Assembly: GCF_014621775.1 (NCBI RefSeq)
Contig: NZ_CP061204.1
Location: 3,864,501 to 3,928,500 of the forward strand
DNA from: Stenotrophomonas sp. 169
GTDB lineage: Bacteria > Pseudomonadota > Gammaproteobacteria > Xanthomonadales > Xanthomonadaceae
DNA length: 64,000 nucleotides
Direction: 5' to 3'
Position numbers and translations under genes: made by a program. Below the pieces are notes generated by a model. It searched no databases. It saw only the letters and a program-made list of their open reading frames with translations, and was not told the origin of the DNA. Shown in pieces: positions 9,110 to 16,683 of this stretch. Position 1 is the stretch's first letter. The number at the start of each line of letters is the position of its first letter.

Positions 9110-9186
9110 GCGCTCGTAGCTCAGCCGGATAGAGTAGTGGCTTCCGAAGCCATTGGTCGGGGGTTCGAATCCCTCCGGGCGCACCA
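9110..9186 (+). tRNA. tRNA-Arg (anticodon CCG)
   Basis: A 77-base cloverleaf with encoded CCA. The acceptor stem pairs GCGCTCG with CGGGCGC (one G-U pair). The anticodon stem pairs GTGGC with GCCAT around the loop TTCCGAA, so the anticodon is CCG and reads codon CGG. The T arm holds GGTTCGAATCC. A TACACT -10-like hexamer lies at 9093-9098, just upstream; no good -35 is evident. Confidence 0.97.
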
Positions 9187-9520
9187 TTTCCCTTGCTTCT
9201 CCTCGGTTCCGGGCTTTTCGCACGGGGTGGAAAGCACAGGGTAGAGCCGACTTCAGTCGGCTGATTTGCGCAGAAGACGTCTGCCTTCAGAAGCAACAGC
9301 AGCCGACTGAAGCCGGCTCGACCGTCAGGCCGCCATCAGACCGACCGTCGCCCGGCCGTTGGCCCGGCCGTAAGCTCGACCGTCGGCGGCCCCGCAAACC
9401 GTCACCCGGCCACTTCCTGTCAGCTGTTGCCATCGCCCCGGTTCACATCATCACCAACTCCTCTGGGCCAGCATCGGCCTACCGTCGGGCAGCTGCCCGC
9501 ATCAACGAGGAGTGGCAACG
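9187..9520. other. Intergenic region after tRNA-Arg
   Basis: It contains a pair of GTAGAGCC palindromes (9241-9322) and then CG-rich sequence with short repeats of GACCGTCG and CCCGGCC. No gene is supported. The ribosome binding site of the next gene (CGAGGAG) lies at its end. Confidence 0.5.
9241..9322. repeat. Facing pair of SMAG-type GTAG palindromes, right copy degenerate
   Basis: The left copy GTAGAGCCGACTTCAG starts at 9241. The right copy, read on the minus strand from 9322, is GTCGAGCCGGCTTCAG, so its GTAG has become GTCG. The spacer is 38 bases. Confidence 0.8.
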
Positions 9521-9916
9521 ATGAACTTCCTGCGTACCCCGCTTATCCGTCCCTTGGTCATGGCTGCCGCATTCGGCATGGCCGCTCCGGCTGCGTTCGC
9601 CGCGCCTGCCAATGAATGGAACATCGATCTGAAGGGTCGGGCCAAGACGGATGGCGAGATCACCTTGGCCGTCACCCCAGCAGGCGGTGAAGCGACCAAT
9701 GTCGCGATTCCGATTCCTGCGGCTACCAACCACGAGGCGGCCGCGGTGATGATCTCCAATGCGTTGTCGAAGGAGTTCGGCACCGGCGTGTATGCGATCA
9801 GGACCGATGGCACCGACGAGGTCGAGATGAAAGCCATCAACGGCAATCGGGATTTCGACGTGATCGTGGTGCGCAATACGGCCGATGGGTTGGCGATCAA
9901 ATTGGACCGCGATTGA
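9521..9916 (+). CDS. Hypothetical exported protein
   Basis: A 131-residue protein with an N-terminal signal peptide: basic start MNFLRTPLIRP, then a hydrophobic Ala/Met stretch, with cleavage likely after APAAFA near residue 27. The mature part is a soluble, mixed Asp/Thr/Val-rich domain without cysteines or recognisable motif. The ATG at 9521 is chosen over an in-frame GTG at 9512 because CGAGGAG is correctly spaced for the ATG. It is monocistronic and is followed by a GTAG repeat pair. It is probably periplasmic; no function can be assigned. Confidence 0.65.
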   Translation: MNFLRTPLIRPLVMAAAFGMAAPAAFAAPANEWNIDLKGRAKTDGEITLAVTPAGGEATNVAIPIPAATNHEAAAVMISNALSKEFGTGVYAIRTDGTDEVEMKAINGNRDFDVIVVRNTADGLAIKLDRD

Positions 9917-10219
9917 CCCATCGCTGGCAGCGCTTGGCCGCAGGGTAGAGCCGACTTCAGTCGGCTGCTCTACCGGAACGGCCCAGCCGACTGAAGTCGG
10001 CTCTACCGAAGTATCCAACGGCCGCGCAGCGCGAAGGCCGTGTAGCCCAAGTCCCTGGTAGCGCGAGGTCCGGCGGGTCTGTTAAACCCCCGTTCCGGCA
10101 CATGACGAAGCCATCAATGGGTCCTCACCCGCGCTGCATATGCACTCGTCCAAGGTGGTCTCCAACGGCACGGCATCTGTCTCGCCGTTCCAAACGACCA
10201 CTCACATGGAGCACTACAC
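9917..10219. other. Intergenic region with GTAG repeat pair
   Basis: It holds the repeat pair at 9945-10006 and, further right, the untranslated leader and promoter region of the DUF2383 gene. Nothing else is recognisable. Confidence 0.5.
9945..10006. repeat. Facing pair of SMAG-type GTAG palindromes
   Basis: The plus copy GTAGAGCCGACTTCAG starts at 9945 and the minus copy runs 10006-9985. Both are intact, with an 18-base spacer that contains a partial copy (CTCTACC). Confidence 0.85.
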
Positions 10220-10672
10220 ATGAGCACCCAGTCCAAGATCGAACACAGCCTCAACGACCTGATCGAGATCGCCCGTGATGGTCAGAAGTTCTACAGCGAA
10301 GCCGCTACCAAGGTGAAGGACGCCGAGCTGGCTGCCCTGTTCACCCGCATTGCCGGCAGCAAGTCGGACATCGTGTCCTCGCTGAGCAGCACCGTTGCCG
10401 CCACCGGCGGTGAGCCGGCAGAGCACGGTACCTTCGTGGGTTCGGTGCAGAAGATGTACGGCAACATCCGCGCCACCCTGGGCGACACCCAGTACGGCTA
10501 TGTGGCTGAGCTGGAAGAGTCCGAAGATCGCCTGCTGAAGGCCTTCAAGGATGTGCTGACCGACAACGACGTGCCGGCTCCGGTGCGCACTGAAGTCACC
10601 CGTCTGCTGCCGGAAGTGCAGGAGACCCATGCGGTCATGCGCGCCCGCAAGCATGCGATGAAGGCTTCCTGA
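10220..10672 (+). CDS. PA2169 family four-helix-bundle protein (DUF2383)
   Basis: A 150-residue all-helical protein with ferritin-like spacing of Glu and His residues: an early helix with LNDLIEIARDG, a helix with ELAALFTRIAGSKSD, the central segment YGYVAELEESEDRLLKAF, and a last helix with LLPEVQETHAVMRARKHA. This is the usual length and pattern of the DUF2383/PA2169 family, whose members are often linked to stress or stationary phase. The biochemical role is unknown. The protein is cytoplasmic with no signal. The start at 10220 has GGAG about 9 bases upstream. It is monocistronic with its own strong terminator. Confidence 0.85.
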   Translation: MSTQSKIEHSLNDLIEIARDGQKFYSEAATKVKDAELAALFTRIAGSKSDIVSSLSSTVAATGGEPAEHGTFVGSVQKMYGNIRATLGDTQYGYVAELEESEDRLLKAFKDVLTDNDVPAPVRTEVTRLLPEVQETHAVMRARKHAMKAS

Positions 10673-10715
10673 TCTTCGCTGACGGGGTTCGCCCCGTCGC
10701 CGTAGACAATGCCGA

Positions 10716-10749
10716 AACCGACGCTGCCCCACGCAGCGTCGGTTTTTTT
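10716..10749 (+). terminator. Rho-independent terminator of the DUF2383 gene
   Basis: AACCGACGCTGC pairs over 12 bp with GCAGCGTCGGTT and runs straight into a T tract. It lies 44 bp after the stop codon. Confidence 0.9.
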
Positions 10750-11182
10750 ATGGGCCATGCGTTATCTCCCGCTCGAGGGCTGACTGACGAAAGAATCCAG
10801 CTTTCCTGATGGACGCGCCTGCGGAAGGCCACGCAGGATGATCGGGTTGACGCTGTACGCGTCAGCCGGGATTGGCGTCCCGATCAGTTCGCAGGTGTTC
10901 GGCTCTGTTGTTGCCTTCGGGCTCGGCGGAGAATGCATTGCCCTGCCGGTCATACGGCGGGCGGTGCGCGGGGATCGCCCGATCCGCCGGTTATACACCT
11001 GTTAGCTGTCCGGTACGCCAACCCGCACCGCCCGCCACCCTGCGCTCCGGCGCAGGTGGTTTCCCTGCGCTGCGCGAGGCCCCAATGACCCACCTCTTTT
11101 CCATCACCGTACGTCCGTACGATGTGATCGGCTGCCTGTCCGACGTCCTGCCCCCCTTCATAGCCGCACATCGGGGCGTCAA
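10750..11182. other. Region without a confident gene
   Basis: About 430 bp between a terminator and the antitoxin-like gene. A minus-strand frame (10998-10762, GTG start) and a plus-strand frame exist, but neither resembles a known family. A 33-codon plus-strand frame at 11085-11186 (MTHLFSITVRPYD...) has GAGG six bases before its ATG and overlaps the next gene by 4 bp, so it could be a small coupled ORF or leader. Confidence 0.35.
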
Positions 11183-11533
11183 GTGAGCCCGCGGCCACCG
11201 GAACCGCCCTCAAAGCCCGAGGCGAGCACCTTCGCCGCTGACGAGCGACCGCAGACGGCCCTGCAGATAGCGGACTACATCGACGCCAGCATCCACGAAA
11301 GCGTTGGTGATCCCGTCACCATGGGCGAGACCCTGTTGTTCATCATCGGCCACGACGATCTGCATCACGTTGCAAGCGAATGCGGCCTGTCCATCGACGT
11401 GCTGCGCCGGCAGCTGACCGGTAAACGCACACTCACCTTCAGCACCGTACTGGGCGCAATGCGCGCGCTCGGCGTAGAGCTGCGCGCTAGTGTGTATTCG
11501 CGCGAAGGACGGATCGCATCACGCCGGGTATGA
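11183..11533 (+). CDS. Antitoxin-like HTH protein (addiction module antidote family)
   Basis: A 116-residue protein whose core LQIADYIDASIHES...VASECGLSIDVLRRQLTG...FSTVLGAMRALGVELR follows the pattern of HigA/RelB-associated addiction module antidote proteins: an N-terminal cap helix, then a Cro-type helix-turn-helix around residues 70-100. Such proteins bind their own operator and neutralise a RelE/HigB-type toxin. No toxin ORF of the expected ~100 residues lies on either side, so this may be an orphan regulator. The GTG start at 11183 overlaps a 33-codon frame (GTGA); the N-terminal ~25 residues are low-complexity, and the true start is uncertain. Confidence 0.65.
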   Translation: MSPRPPEPPSKPEASTFAADERPQTALQIADYIDASIHESVGDPVTMGETLLFIIGHDDLHHVASECGLSIDVLRRQLTGKRTLTFSTVLGAMRALGVELRASVYSREGRIASRRV

Positions 11534-11588
11534 GGCGGGTTCCAAGCAAACACTCACATGTGCCACGCCTTGGCGTAGGCATCTGCCA

Positions 11589-12275
11589 TCACGGCACGCG
11601 TGCACACACCCATGCCCTCACGTCCTGGCATCCCGCGTTGCGCAAGGCCTCGGCACACGCATGCAACGTGCTTCCCGTTGTCATCACGTCATCCACCAGG
11701 ACAACCGACTCCGGCACGTCGCCGCGCACGGCGAACGCGCCGTCCAGATTGTGGCGTCGGGCATCAGCGCTGCGTTCGGATTGGGGCAAGGTGGCACGTA
11801 CGCGATGCAGTCCCTGCCAGCACGGCAGTCCAAGCTGCCTGGCCAACTGCGCGGCCTGGTCATACCCGCGTCGGCGCAGCCGCGACGGGTGTAGTGGCAC
11901 TGCTACAAGCGGCACGGCGTCCCATGGCGGCGGTGACAACACCATCAACTGCGCCAACAGTCGCCCCGCGGCGAGGTCTTCGTGGAATTTGTAGCGCAGC
12001 ATCAGCCCGGAGATCGGATCTTCGTAGCGGAATCCGGCCCAGGCGGCATCCAGCAGCGGCGGCGATTCCTCGCAACGAAAGCAGAGTGCCGTGGCATCGT
12101 CCGGCAGGGGCGCGGCACAGCGCGCGCAGGCGTCGGTATGCCAAGGCAGCGCAAGGCAACAGGCCGCGCAGAGCTCGCGGTCCTGCTCGCCGGGTTCTGC
12201 ACAGACCTGGCAGACGGGGGGCAGCAGCGTGCGGGCGAGGCGGCTGGCCAGCGTAAGGAGGCCGGGGATATGCAT
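11589..12275 (-). CDS. comF: ComF family phosphoribosyltransferase-like protein
   Basis: A 228-residue protein with the two ComF parts. The N-terminal zinc-binding region has CxxC pairs (CQVC, CAAC, CARC, CFRC), and the C-terminal type I phosphoribosyltransferase fold carries the PRPP-binding motif VVLVDDVMTTGSTL. ComF is needed for DNA uptake in competent bacteria, and homologues sit next to biotin genes in many gammaproteobacteria, as here. The start at 12275 (MHIPGLL) is chosen by family length; in-frame ATGs at 12335 and 12386 would add N-terminal tails and no start has a strong ribosome binding site. It is divergent from the biotin operon. Confidence 0.88.
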   Translation of the reverse strand: MHIPGLLTLASRLARTLLPPVCQVCAEPGEQDRELCAACCLALPWHTDACARCAAPLPDDATALCFRCEESPPLLDAAWAGFRYEDPISGLMLRYKFHEDLAAGRLLAQLMVLSPPPWDAVPLVAVPLHPSRLRRRGYDQAAQLARQLGLPCWQGLHRVRATLPQSERSADARRHNLDGAFAVRGDVPESVVLVDDVMTTGSTLHACAEALRNAGCQDVRAWVCARVP

Positions 12276-12488
12276 GGACTGAGCATGCGAAGCGCGGGCA
12301 ACGCGCGGTATCGGGAAAGTGCGGGAGGGACTCATGCTTGTGATGACTCGAGGCTCGCCCGCCGAACGCGAAGCCAGGTGGCTCATTGATCTCTGCTATC
12401 AGTTCCCGACGCAGGTGTGGAAAACGTGGCGATTTCTGGTAGCGGCAGGGCACGATTCCTGATGGCTGCGTCTAATGAGACGCTTACA

Positions 12489-12812
12489 ATGAGATGCACA
12501 CCCAAGCATGTTGAAGCCCTGCCCCTTCCACCGGACGATACTGCGATGGAATCCCGCCTCGCCAAGCTCGAAGGCATCACCCCCACGCTGGCCACGAAGT
12601 CAGACGTAGAGGCCGTGCATGCGGATCTCCACAAAGTCTCAAGTGAAATAAAGGGGTGGTTCATTGCGACCGCTGTTCTCGTGCTGGTGGGGCTCTTCAC
12701 CATCGCCAACATCACGGTGGGGACGGTTCGTTCTTATTCCGAGAGGGGTGTTTCTTCCCCTCCGCCCCCTATCGTGATCCAGGTTCCCGCGGCGCCGGCG
12801 CTGCGCCACTGA
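12489..12812 (+). CDS. Small coiled-coil membrane protein
   Basis: About 107 residues. A short helical region (MESRLAKLEGITPTLATKSDVEAV and onward) predicted to coil is followed by one transmembrane segment (WFIATAVLVLVGLFTIANI) and a Pro-rich tail. Similar small proteins with the ATKSDVE pattern and one membrane helix are frequent in Xanthomonadaceae; function unknown. The ATG at 12489 is one choice; 12546 (MESRLAK) is also possible and neither has a clear ribosome binding site. It occupies the place between comF and bioF where bioB is found in Xanthomonas relatives. Confidence 0.55.
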   Translation: MRCTPKHVEALPLPPDDTAMESRLAKLEGITPTLATKSDVEAVHADLHKVSSEIKGWFIATAVLVLVGLFTIANITVGTVRSYSERGVSSPPPPIVIQVPAAPALRH

Positions 12813-12909
12813 AACAGGACGTACGGCTTGACGGCCGGCCGCGGTCACCGCCCGGTTGCGGCCGCACCGTTTTGCTACGCTAGGCCGCCCTTGCATCGCT
12901 GCCGCCGCC

Positions 12910-14109
12910 ATGGCCCGTCCTGATCTGCTTGCCCGCGTCCCGACCCTGCCCGCCAGCGGGGGCACGGCGCTGCCTGCGGCGATCGGCCGTCGCGATGGCG
13001 TGCGCGTTGAAGTGGCGGGCCAGTGGCTGACCAGCTTCCGTAGCAGCGACTACCTGGGCCTGGCGCAGCAGTTCGGCGTGGTCAACGCCCTGCAGGATGC
13101 GGCTGCACGCGACGGCAGCACCACCGCCTCGCCTGCCAATGGCGGCCGCCATGCGGTGCACGATGTCCTGGAACGCGAAGCGGCGCAGTGGCTCGGTTAC
13201 CCCCGTGCGCTGCTGTTTGGCAGCGCTTACCTGGCCAACCTGGCCGTGCAGCAGACGCTGCTGGGCGAAGACGGCGATGTCTGCGTGCAGGACCAGCTCA
13301 ACCATCCCAGCCTGCTGGACGCCACCGCGCTGGCAGGCGCGCGCCTGCGCCGCTATCCGCATCTGGATTCAGAAGGTGCGATGCGCCAGCTCAAGCATGC
13401 CGGTGAAGGTGCGGCGATGTTGGCCACCGAGGCGGTGTTCTGCACCGATGGCGACGCCGCCCCGCTACGGTCGTTGGCCTTGGTTGCGCGGCTGCAGGAA
13501 GCGCTTCTGTACGTGGATGATGCGCACGGCGTCGGCGTGCTGGGCGAACACGGCGCCGGCAGCGTGGCGGCCGCCGGACTGGGCGTGGCCGACGTGCCGC
13601 TGCAGGCCGTGACGCTGGACACTGCGTTGGGCGGTGCCGGTGCGCTGGTGCTGGGCGATGCGCACGTGATCGAGCACCTGGCCACCTGTGCACGCCCCTA
13701 CCTGTATGCACCGATGCTGCCGCCTGCACTGGCCGCCGCATCGACGGCCGCACTCCGCCTGGCCTGCCGTGATGACTGGCGCCGCGAAAAGCTGGGCGAG
13801 CTGGTGGCCACCTTCCGCACTGCAGCGCGCACCCGCGGGCTCGCGATGATGGCCTCGGAAATGCCCATCCAGTCACTCAGCTTTCCCTCCGATTCGCACG
13901 CACAGGCCATCGCCCGGAATCTGCAGCAGGCCGGCTGGTGGATCGAGACCATCGACGCGGCAGCCAGCGGCGATGGCGCGGCACGCGTGCGTGTGCGTCT
14001 GTCCGCGCTGCACGTTCCCGCGCAGGTCCAGGCCCTGGTGGATGCCATTGCGCTCGCCCGTGATGGGCTGCAGTCCGGCACCGTGCTGCCTGTCGCAGCC
14101 ACCGTCTGA
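12910..14109 (+). CDS. bioF: BioF-like protein (8-amino-7-oxononanoate synthase family) lacking the PLP lysine
   Basis: A 399-residue alpha-oxoamine synthase fold. Family landmarks remain: SDYLGL (46-51), LNHPSLLDA around H132, [12 protein letters not shown] (201-212) with the Asp and His that contact PLP. But the Schiff-base lysine is absent: the family motif TLGKALGG is TLDTALGG here, with Thr at 238 (codon ACT at 13621-13623). Other active-site segments are altered too ([12 protein letters not shown] for the usual GASHLVCGHH-type segment; VFCTDGD for VFSMDGD). The frame is intact. Normal BioF joins pimeloyl-ACP and alanine; this protein is unlikely to do so. It is first in the bioF-bioH-SDR-bioC operon. 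The start is ATG at 12910. Confidence 0.88.
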   Translation: MARPDLLARVPTLPASGGTALPAAIGRRDGVRVEVAGQWLTSFRSSDYLGLAQQFGVVNALQDAAARDGSTTASPANGGRHAVHDVLEREAAQWLGYPRALLFGSAYLANLAVQQTLLGEDGDVCVQDQLNHPSLLDATALAGARLRRYPHLDSEGAMRQLKHAGEGAAMLATEAVFCTDGDAAPLRSLALVARLQEALLYVDDAHGVGVLGEHGAGSVAAAGLGVADVPLQAVTLDTALGGAGALVLGDAHVIEHLATCARPYLYAPMLPPALAAASTAALRLACRDDWRREKLGELVATFRTAARTRGLAMMASEMPIQSLSFPSDSHAQAIARNLQQAGWWIETIDAAASGDGAARVRVRLSALHVPAQVQALVDAIALARDGLQSGTVLPVAATV

Positions 14110-14118
14110 GCTACCCGA

Positions 14119-14916
14119 ATGCATATTGCAGTCAGCGGTAGCGGCCCCGATCTGGTGCTGCTGCACGGCTGGGCGTTGCAGGGCGATGTGTTCGCGCCCT
14201 TGCTGCAGCGTCTCACCCACCACTTCACCGTGCACGTCGTGGACCTTCCCGGCCATGGCCGCAGCCGCGATGACACCACGCCGCTGCAGCTGGCACCGGT
14301 CGTCAGCGCCATTGCGGCGTCGACGCCACCGGCGGTGTGGTGCGGTTGGTCACTGGGCGGACTGTTCGCCCTGCATGCCGCGGCGACGCTGACGCAGGTA
14401 CAGGGTCTGGTGATGCTGGCCTCGTCGCCGCGCTTCGTGCGCGATGAGCGCTGGACCCACGCGGTTCCTGCGACGGTATTCGCGCAGTTCGCCGCCGACC
14501 TGTCCGAGGATTTCCCTGCCACGGTGGATCGCTTCCTTGCCTTGGACCTGATGAACGTCGCGCCAGGCCGGGAGGATCTGCGCGGCCTGCGCCAGCGCCT
14601 GCTGGACAGCGGGGCGCCGGCTGCGCGCGTACCGGAGGACGGCCGGCACCTGCTCGAAGCCACCGATCTGCGGGCCGCCCTGCCCACGTTGCCTGTACCC
14701 AGCCTGTGGCTGGCCGGCCAGCGCGATCGGTTGGTGCCGCCCGCTGCGGCCCATGCCGCAGCGACGATGGCCCCGCACGCCTGTGCGTACACGATTGCCC
14801 ACGGTGGCCACGCCCCGTTCCTCGGCCATGCCGACGAGGTGGCGGAGCAGCTGCAACGCTTCGTCATGCAGCGGATAGTGACGGCTGCGGGCTGTCACCC
14901 GACAATGCACGGATGA
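14119..14916 (+). CDS. bioH: Pimeloyl-ACP methyl ester carboxylesterase
   Basis: A 265-residue alpha/beta hydrolase. The nucleophile Ser is S78 in GWSLGG, the acid Asp is in LAGQRDRLV and the His in HGGHAPF. The oxyanion-loop motif LLHGWAL (14-20) is typical of BioH. BioH removes the methyl ester from pimeloyl-ACP so that BioF can use it, and BioC (three genes on) adds that methyl group. It starts 9 bp after the bioF-like stop, so it is co-transcribed. The protein is cytoplasmic with an ordinary length and intact triad. Confidence 0.9.
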   Translation: MHIAVSGSGPDLVLLHGWALQGDVFAPLLQRLTHHFTVHVVDLPGHGRSRDDTTPLQLAPVVSAIAASTPPAVWCGWSLGGLFALHAAATLTQVQGLVMLASSPRFVRDERWTHAVPATVFAQFAADLSEDFPATVDRFLALDLMNVAPGREDLRGLRQRLLDSGAPAARVPEDGRHLLEATDLRAALPTLPVPSLWLAGQRDRLVPPAAAHAAATMAPHACAYTIAHGGHAPFLGHADEVAEQLQRFVMQRIVTAAGCHPTMHG

Positions 14917-14952
14917 CGGCCAACCGCCGTACGCGTAGCAAGGTGAAATGAC

Positions 14953-15735
14953 ATGGATCTGGGAATCGCGGGACGTTGGGCGCTGGTATGCGGCGCCAGC
15001 AAGGGGCTCGGCCTGGGCTGCGCGCGTGCGCTGGCCGCCGAAGGGGTCAACGTGGTCATCGTCGCCCGGGGCGAGACCGCCCTGGAGCAGGCCGCGGCGG
15101 TGCTGCGTACCCTGCCCCGCGCAGGCCAGGTGATCGCCGTGGCCGCCGATGTCACCACCGAAGCAGGACGGGCCGCCGTGCTGGCGGCCTGCCCGCAGGT
15201 GGACATCCTGGTCACCAACGCCGCTGGCCCGCCTGCCGGTGATTTCCGCACCTTCGAGCGCGATGACTGGATCGCCGCGCTGGATGCCAACATGCTCGCA
15301 CCGATAGCCCTGATCCGCGCCACGGTGGATGCGATGATGGCGCGCGGTTTCGGCCGCATCGTCAACATCACGTCGTCATCGGTGAAGGCGCCGATCGACA
15401 TTCTGGCGCTGTCCAATGGTGCGCGTTCCGGGCTCACCGGCTTCGTCGCGGGGCTGGCACGGCGTACGGTGGCGGCCAACGTCACCATCAACAACCTGTT
15501 GCCTGGCCAGTTCGATACCGACCGCCTGCGTGGCAACTTCGCCTTCCTGGCCGAGCAGCAGGGCGGGGACATGGAGTCGATCGCCGCGCAGAAACGCGAC
15601 CACATCCCGGCAGGGCGCTTTGGCCAGCCGGATGAGTTCGGCGCCGCCTGTGCTTTCCTGTGCAGCCTGCAGGCCGGCTACCTTACCGGGCAGAACCTGC
15701 TGATCGACGGCGGCGCCTACCCCGGAACGTTCTGA
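14953..15735 (+). CDS. Atypical short-chain dehydrogenase (no YxxxK) in the biotin operon
   Basis: A 260-residue SDR-fold protein. The nucleotide-binding loop CGASKGLGLG (13-22), the NAAGP segment, the Ser-containing strand IVNITSSS and the C-terminal GQNLLIDGGAYPG are all as in FabG-like SDRs. The catalytic YxxxK is missing: the expected YSASKAGL reads LSNGARSG. The LSNGARSGLTG form is seen in a distinct SDR subgroup from memory, so the change is likely family-wide and not decay. The role in biotin synthesis is unknown. AAGGTGA precedes the ATG at 14953. It lies between bioH and bioC on the same strand. Confidence 0.82.
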   Translation: MDLGIAGRWALVCGASKGLGLGCARALAAEGVNVVIVARGETALEQAAAVLRTLPRAGQVIAVAADVTTEAGRAAVLAACPQVDILVTNAAGPPAGDFRTFERDDWIAALDANMLAPIALIRATVDAMMARGFGRIVNITSSSVKAPIDILALSNGARSGLTGFVAGLARRTVAANVTINNLLPGQFDTDRLRGNFAFLAEQQGGDMESIAAQKRDHIPAGRFGQPDEFGAACAFLCSLQAGYLTGQNLLIDGGAYPGTF

Positions 15736-15763
15736 CGCCGCACCGTTTTTCATCGAGATCCGC

Positions 15764-16648
15764 ATGGACCCCCGTACCGACCACCGCCACCTTCGCCGCG
15801 CCTTTTCGCGGGCCGCCACGACCTACGACGAAGCGGCTGCACTGCCGCGCGAGGTGCGTCAGCGCCTGATGGAGTCGCTGGACTATCTGGAAACGCGCAG
15901 CCCGGAGGTCGTGCTGGACGTGGGGGCCGGTACCGGCCATGCCAGCGCCCTGATCAAGAAGCGCTGGCCGAAAGCGCAGGTGATCGCGCTGGACGTGGCG
16001 ATGCCGATGCTGCACGAAGCCAGGCGGCAGGCGGGTTGGTGGAAGCCGTTCCAGCGCCTGTGCGCCGACGCGGCTGCGCTGCCGCTGGCCGACAACAGCG
16101 TGGATGTGATCTTCAGCAACCTGTGCCTGCAGTATGTAGACGAACTGCCGGCCGTCTTCGCCGGGTTCCGCCGGGTGTTGAAGCCGGGCGGCCTGCTGCT
16201 GTGTTCGACATTCGGCCCGGAAACGCTGATCGAGCTCGCGGAGGCGTTCCACGCCGACGACGCGTCACCGCACGTCAGCCGCTTCGCACCGATCGCGCAG
16301 TTCGGCGATGCGCTGATGATGGCCGGTTTCCGCGATCCGGTGCTGGACCGCGATCTGTTCACCCTGACCTACGACGACCTGCCGGCGCTGATGCGTGAGC
16401 TGCGGGCGTTGGGCGCCACCAATGCGCGGAGGGATCGTCGCCGCACGCTGACCGGACGCGCCCGCTTCACTGCGGCGGCGGCGGCGTATGAAGCGATGCG
16501 GCGCGCTGACGGAAAGTTGCCCAGCAGCTGGGATGTCATCTATGCGCATGCCTGGGCACCGGAGGCCGGCGCCCCGATCCGCGAGCAGGGCCAGGACATC
16601 GCCGCCGTGCCGGTATCGGCGATCCCGATCCGCCGTCGGCCGGTGTAA
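15764..16648 (+). CDS. bioC: Malonyl-ACP O-methyltransferase
   Basis: A 294-residue class I SAM methyltransferase. The SAM loop VVLDVGAGTGHAS lies near residues 49-61, the acidic residue LDVAMPML follows, and the post-motif SNLCLQYVDELPAVFAGFRRVLKPGG is characteristic of BioC. BioC methylates malonyl-ACP so that fatty acid synthesis can extend it to pimeloyl-ACP methyl ester. It is last gene of the bioF-bioH-SDR-bioC operon, 28 bp after the SDR. The ATG at 15764 is preceded by GAGATCCGC. The C-terminal ~60 residues are Arg-rich. Confidence 0.9.
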   Translation: MDPRTDHRHLRRAFSRAATTYDEAAALPREVRQRLMESLDYLETRSPEVVLDVGAGTGHASALIKKRWPKAQVIALDVAMPMLHEARRQAGWWKPFQRLCADAAALPLADNSVDVIFSNLCLQYVDELPAVFAGFRRVLKPGGLLLCSTFGPETLIELAEAFHADDASPHVSRFAPIAQFGDALMMAGFRDPVLDRDLFTLTYDDLPALMRELRALGATNARRDRRRTLTGRARFTAAAAAYEAMRRADGKLPSSWDVIYAHAWAPEAGAPIREQGQDIAAVPVSAIPIRRRPV

Positions 16649-16659
16649 GTTTTGCCACG

Positions 16660-16679
16660 GTGCCGGCCGAAGCCGGCAC
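16660..16679. terminator. Hairpin between convergent bioC and ydcF-like genes
   Basis: GTGCCGGC and GCCGGCAC form an 8-bp stem with a CGAA tetraloop, 11 bp after the bioC stop. There is no T tract on either strand, so termination is uncertain. Confidence 0.4.
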
Positions 16680-16683
16680 GTCC

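Noticed and set aside
9006..9296. Minus-strand 96-residue frame with GGIRTPDQWLRKPLLYPAELRA
   Set aside because: It is the antisense translation of tRNA-Arg and its flank, a well-known false ORF in protein databases.
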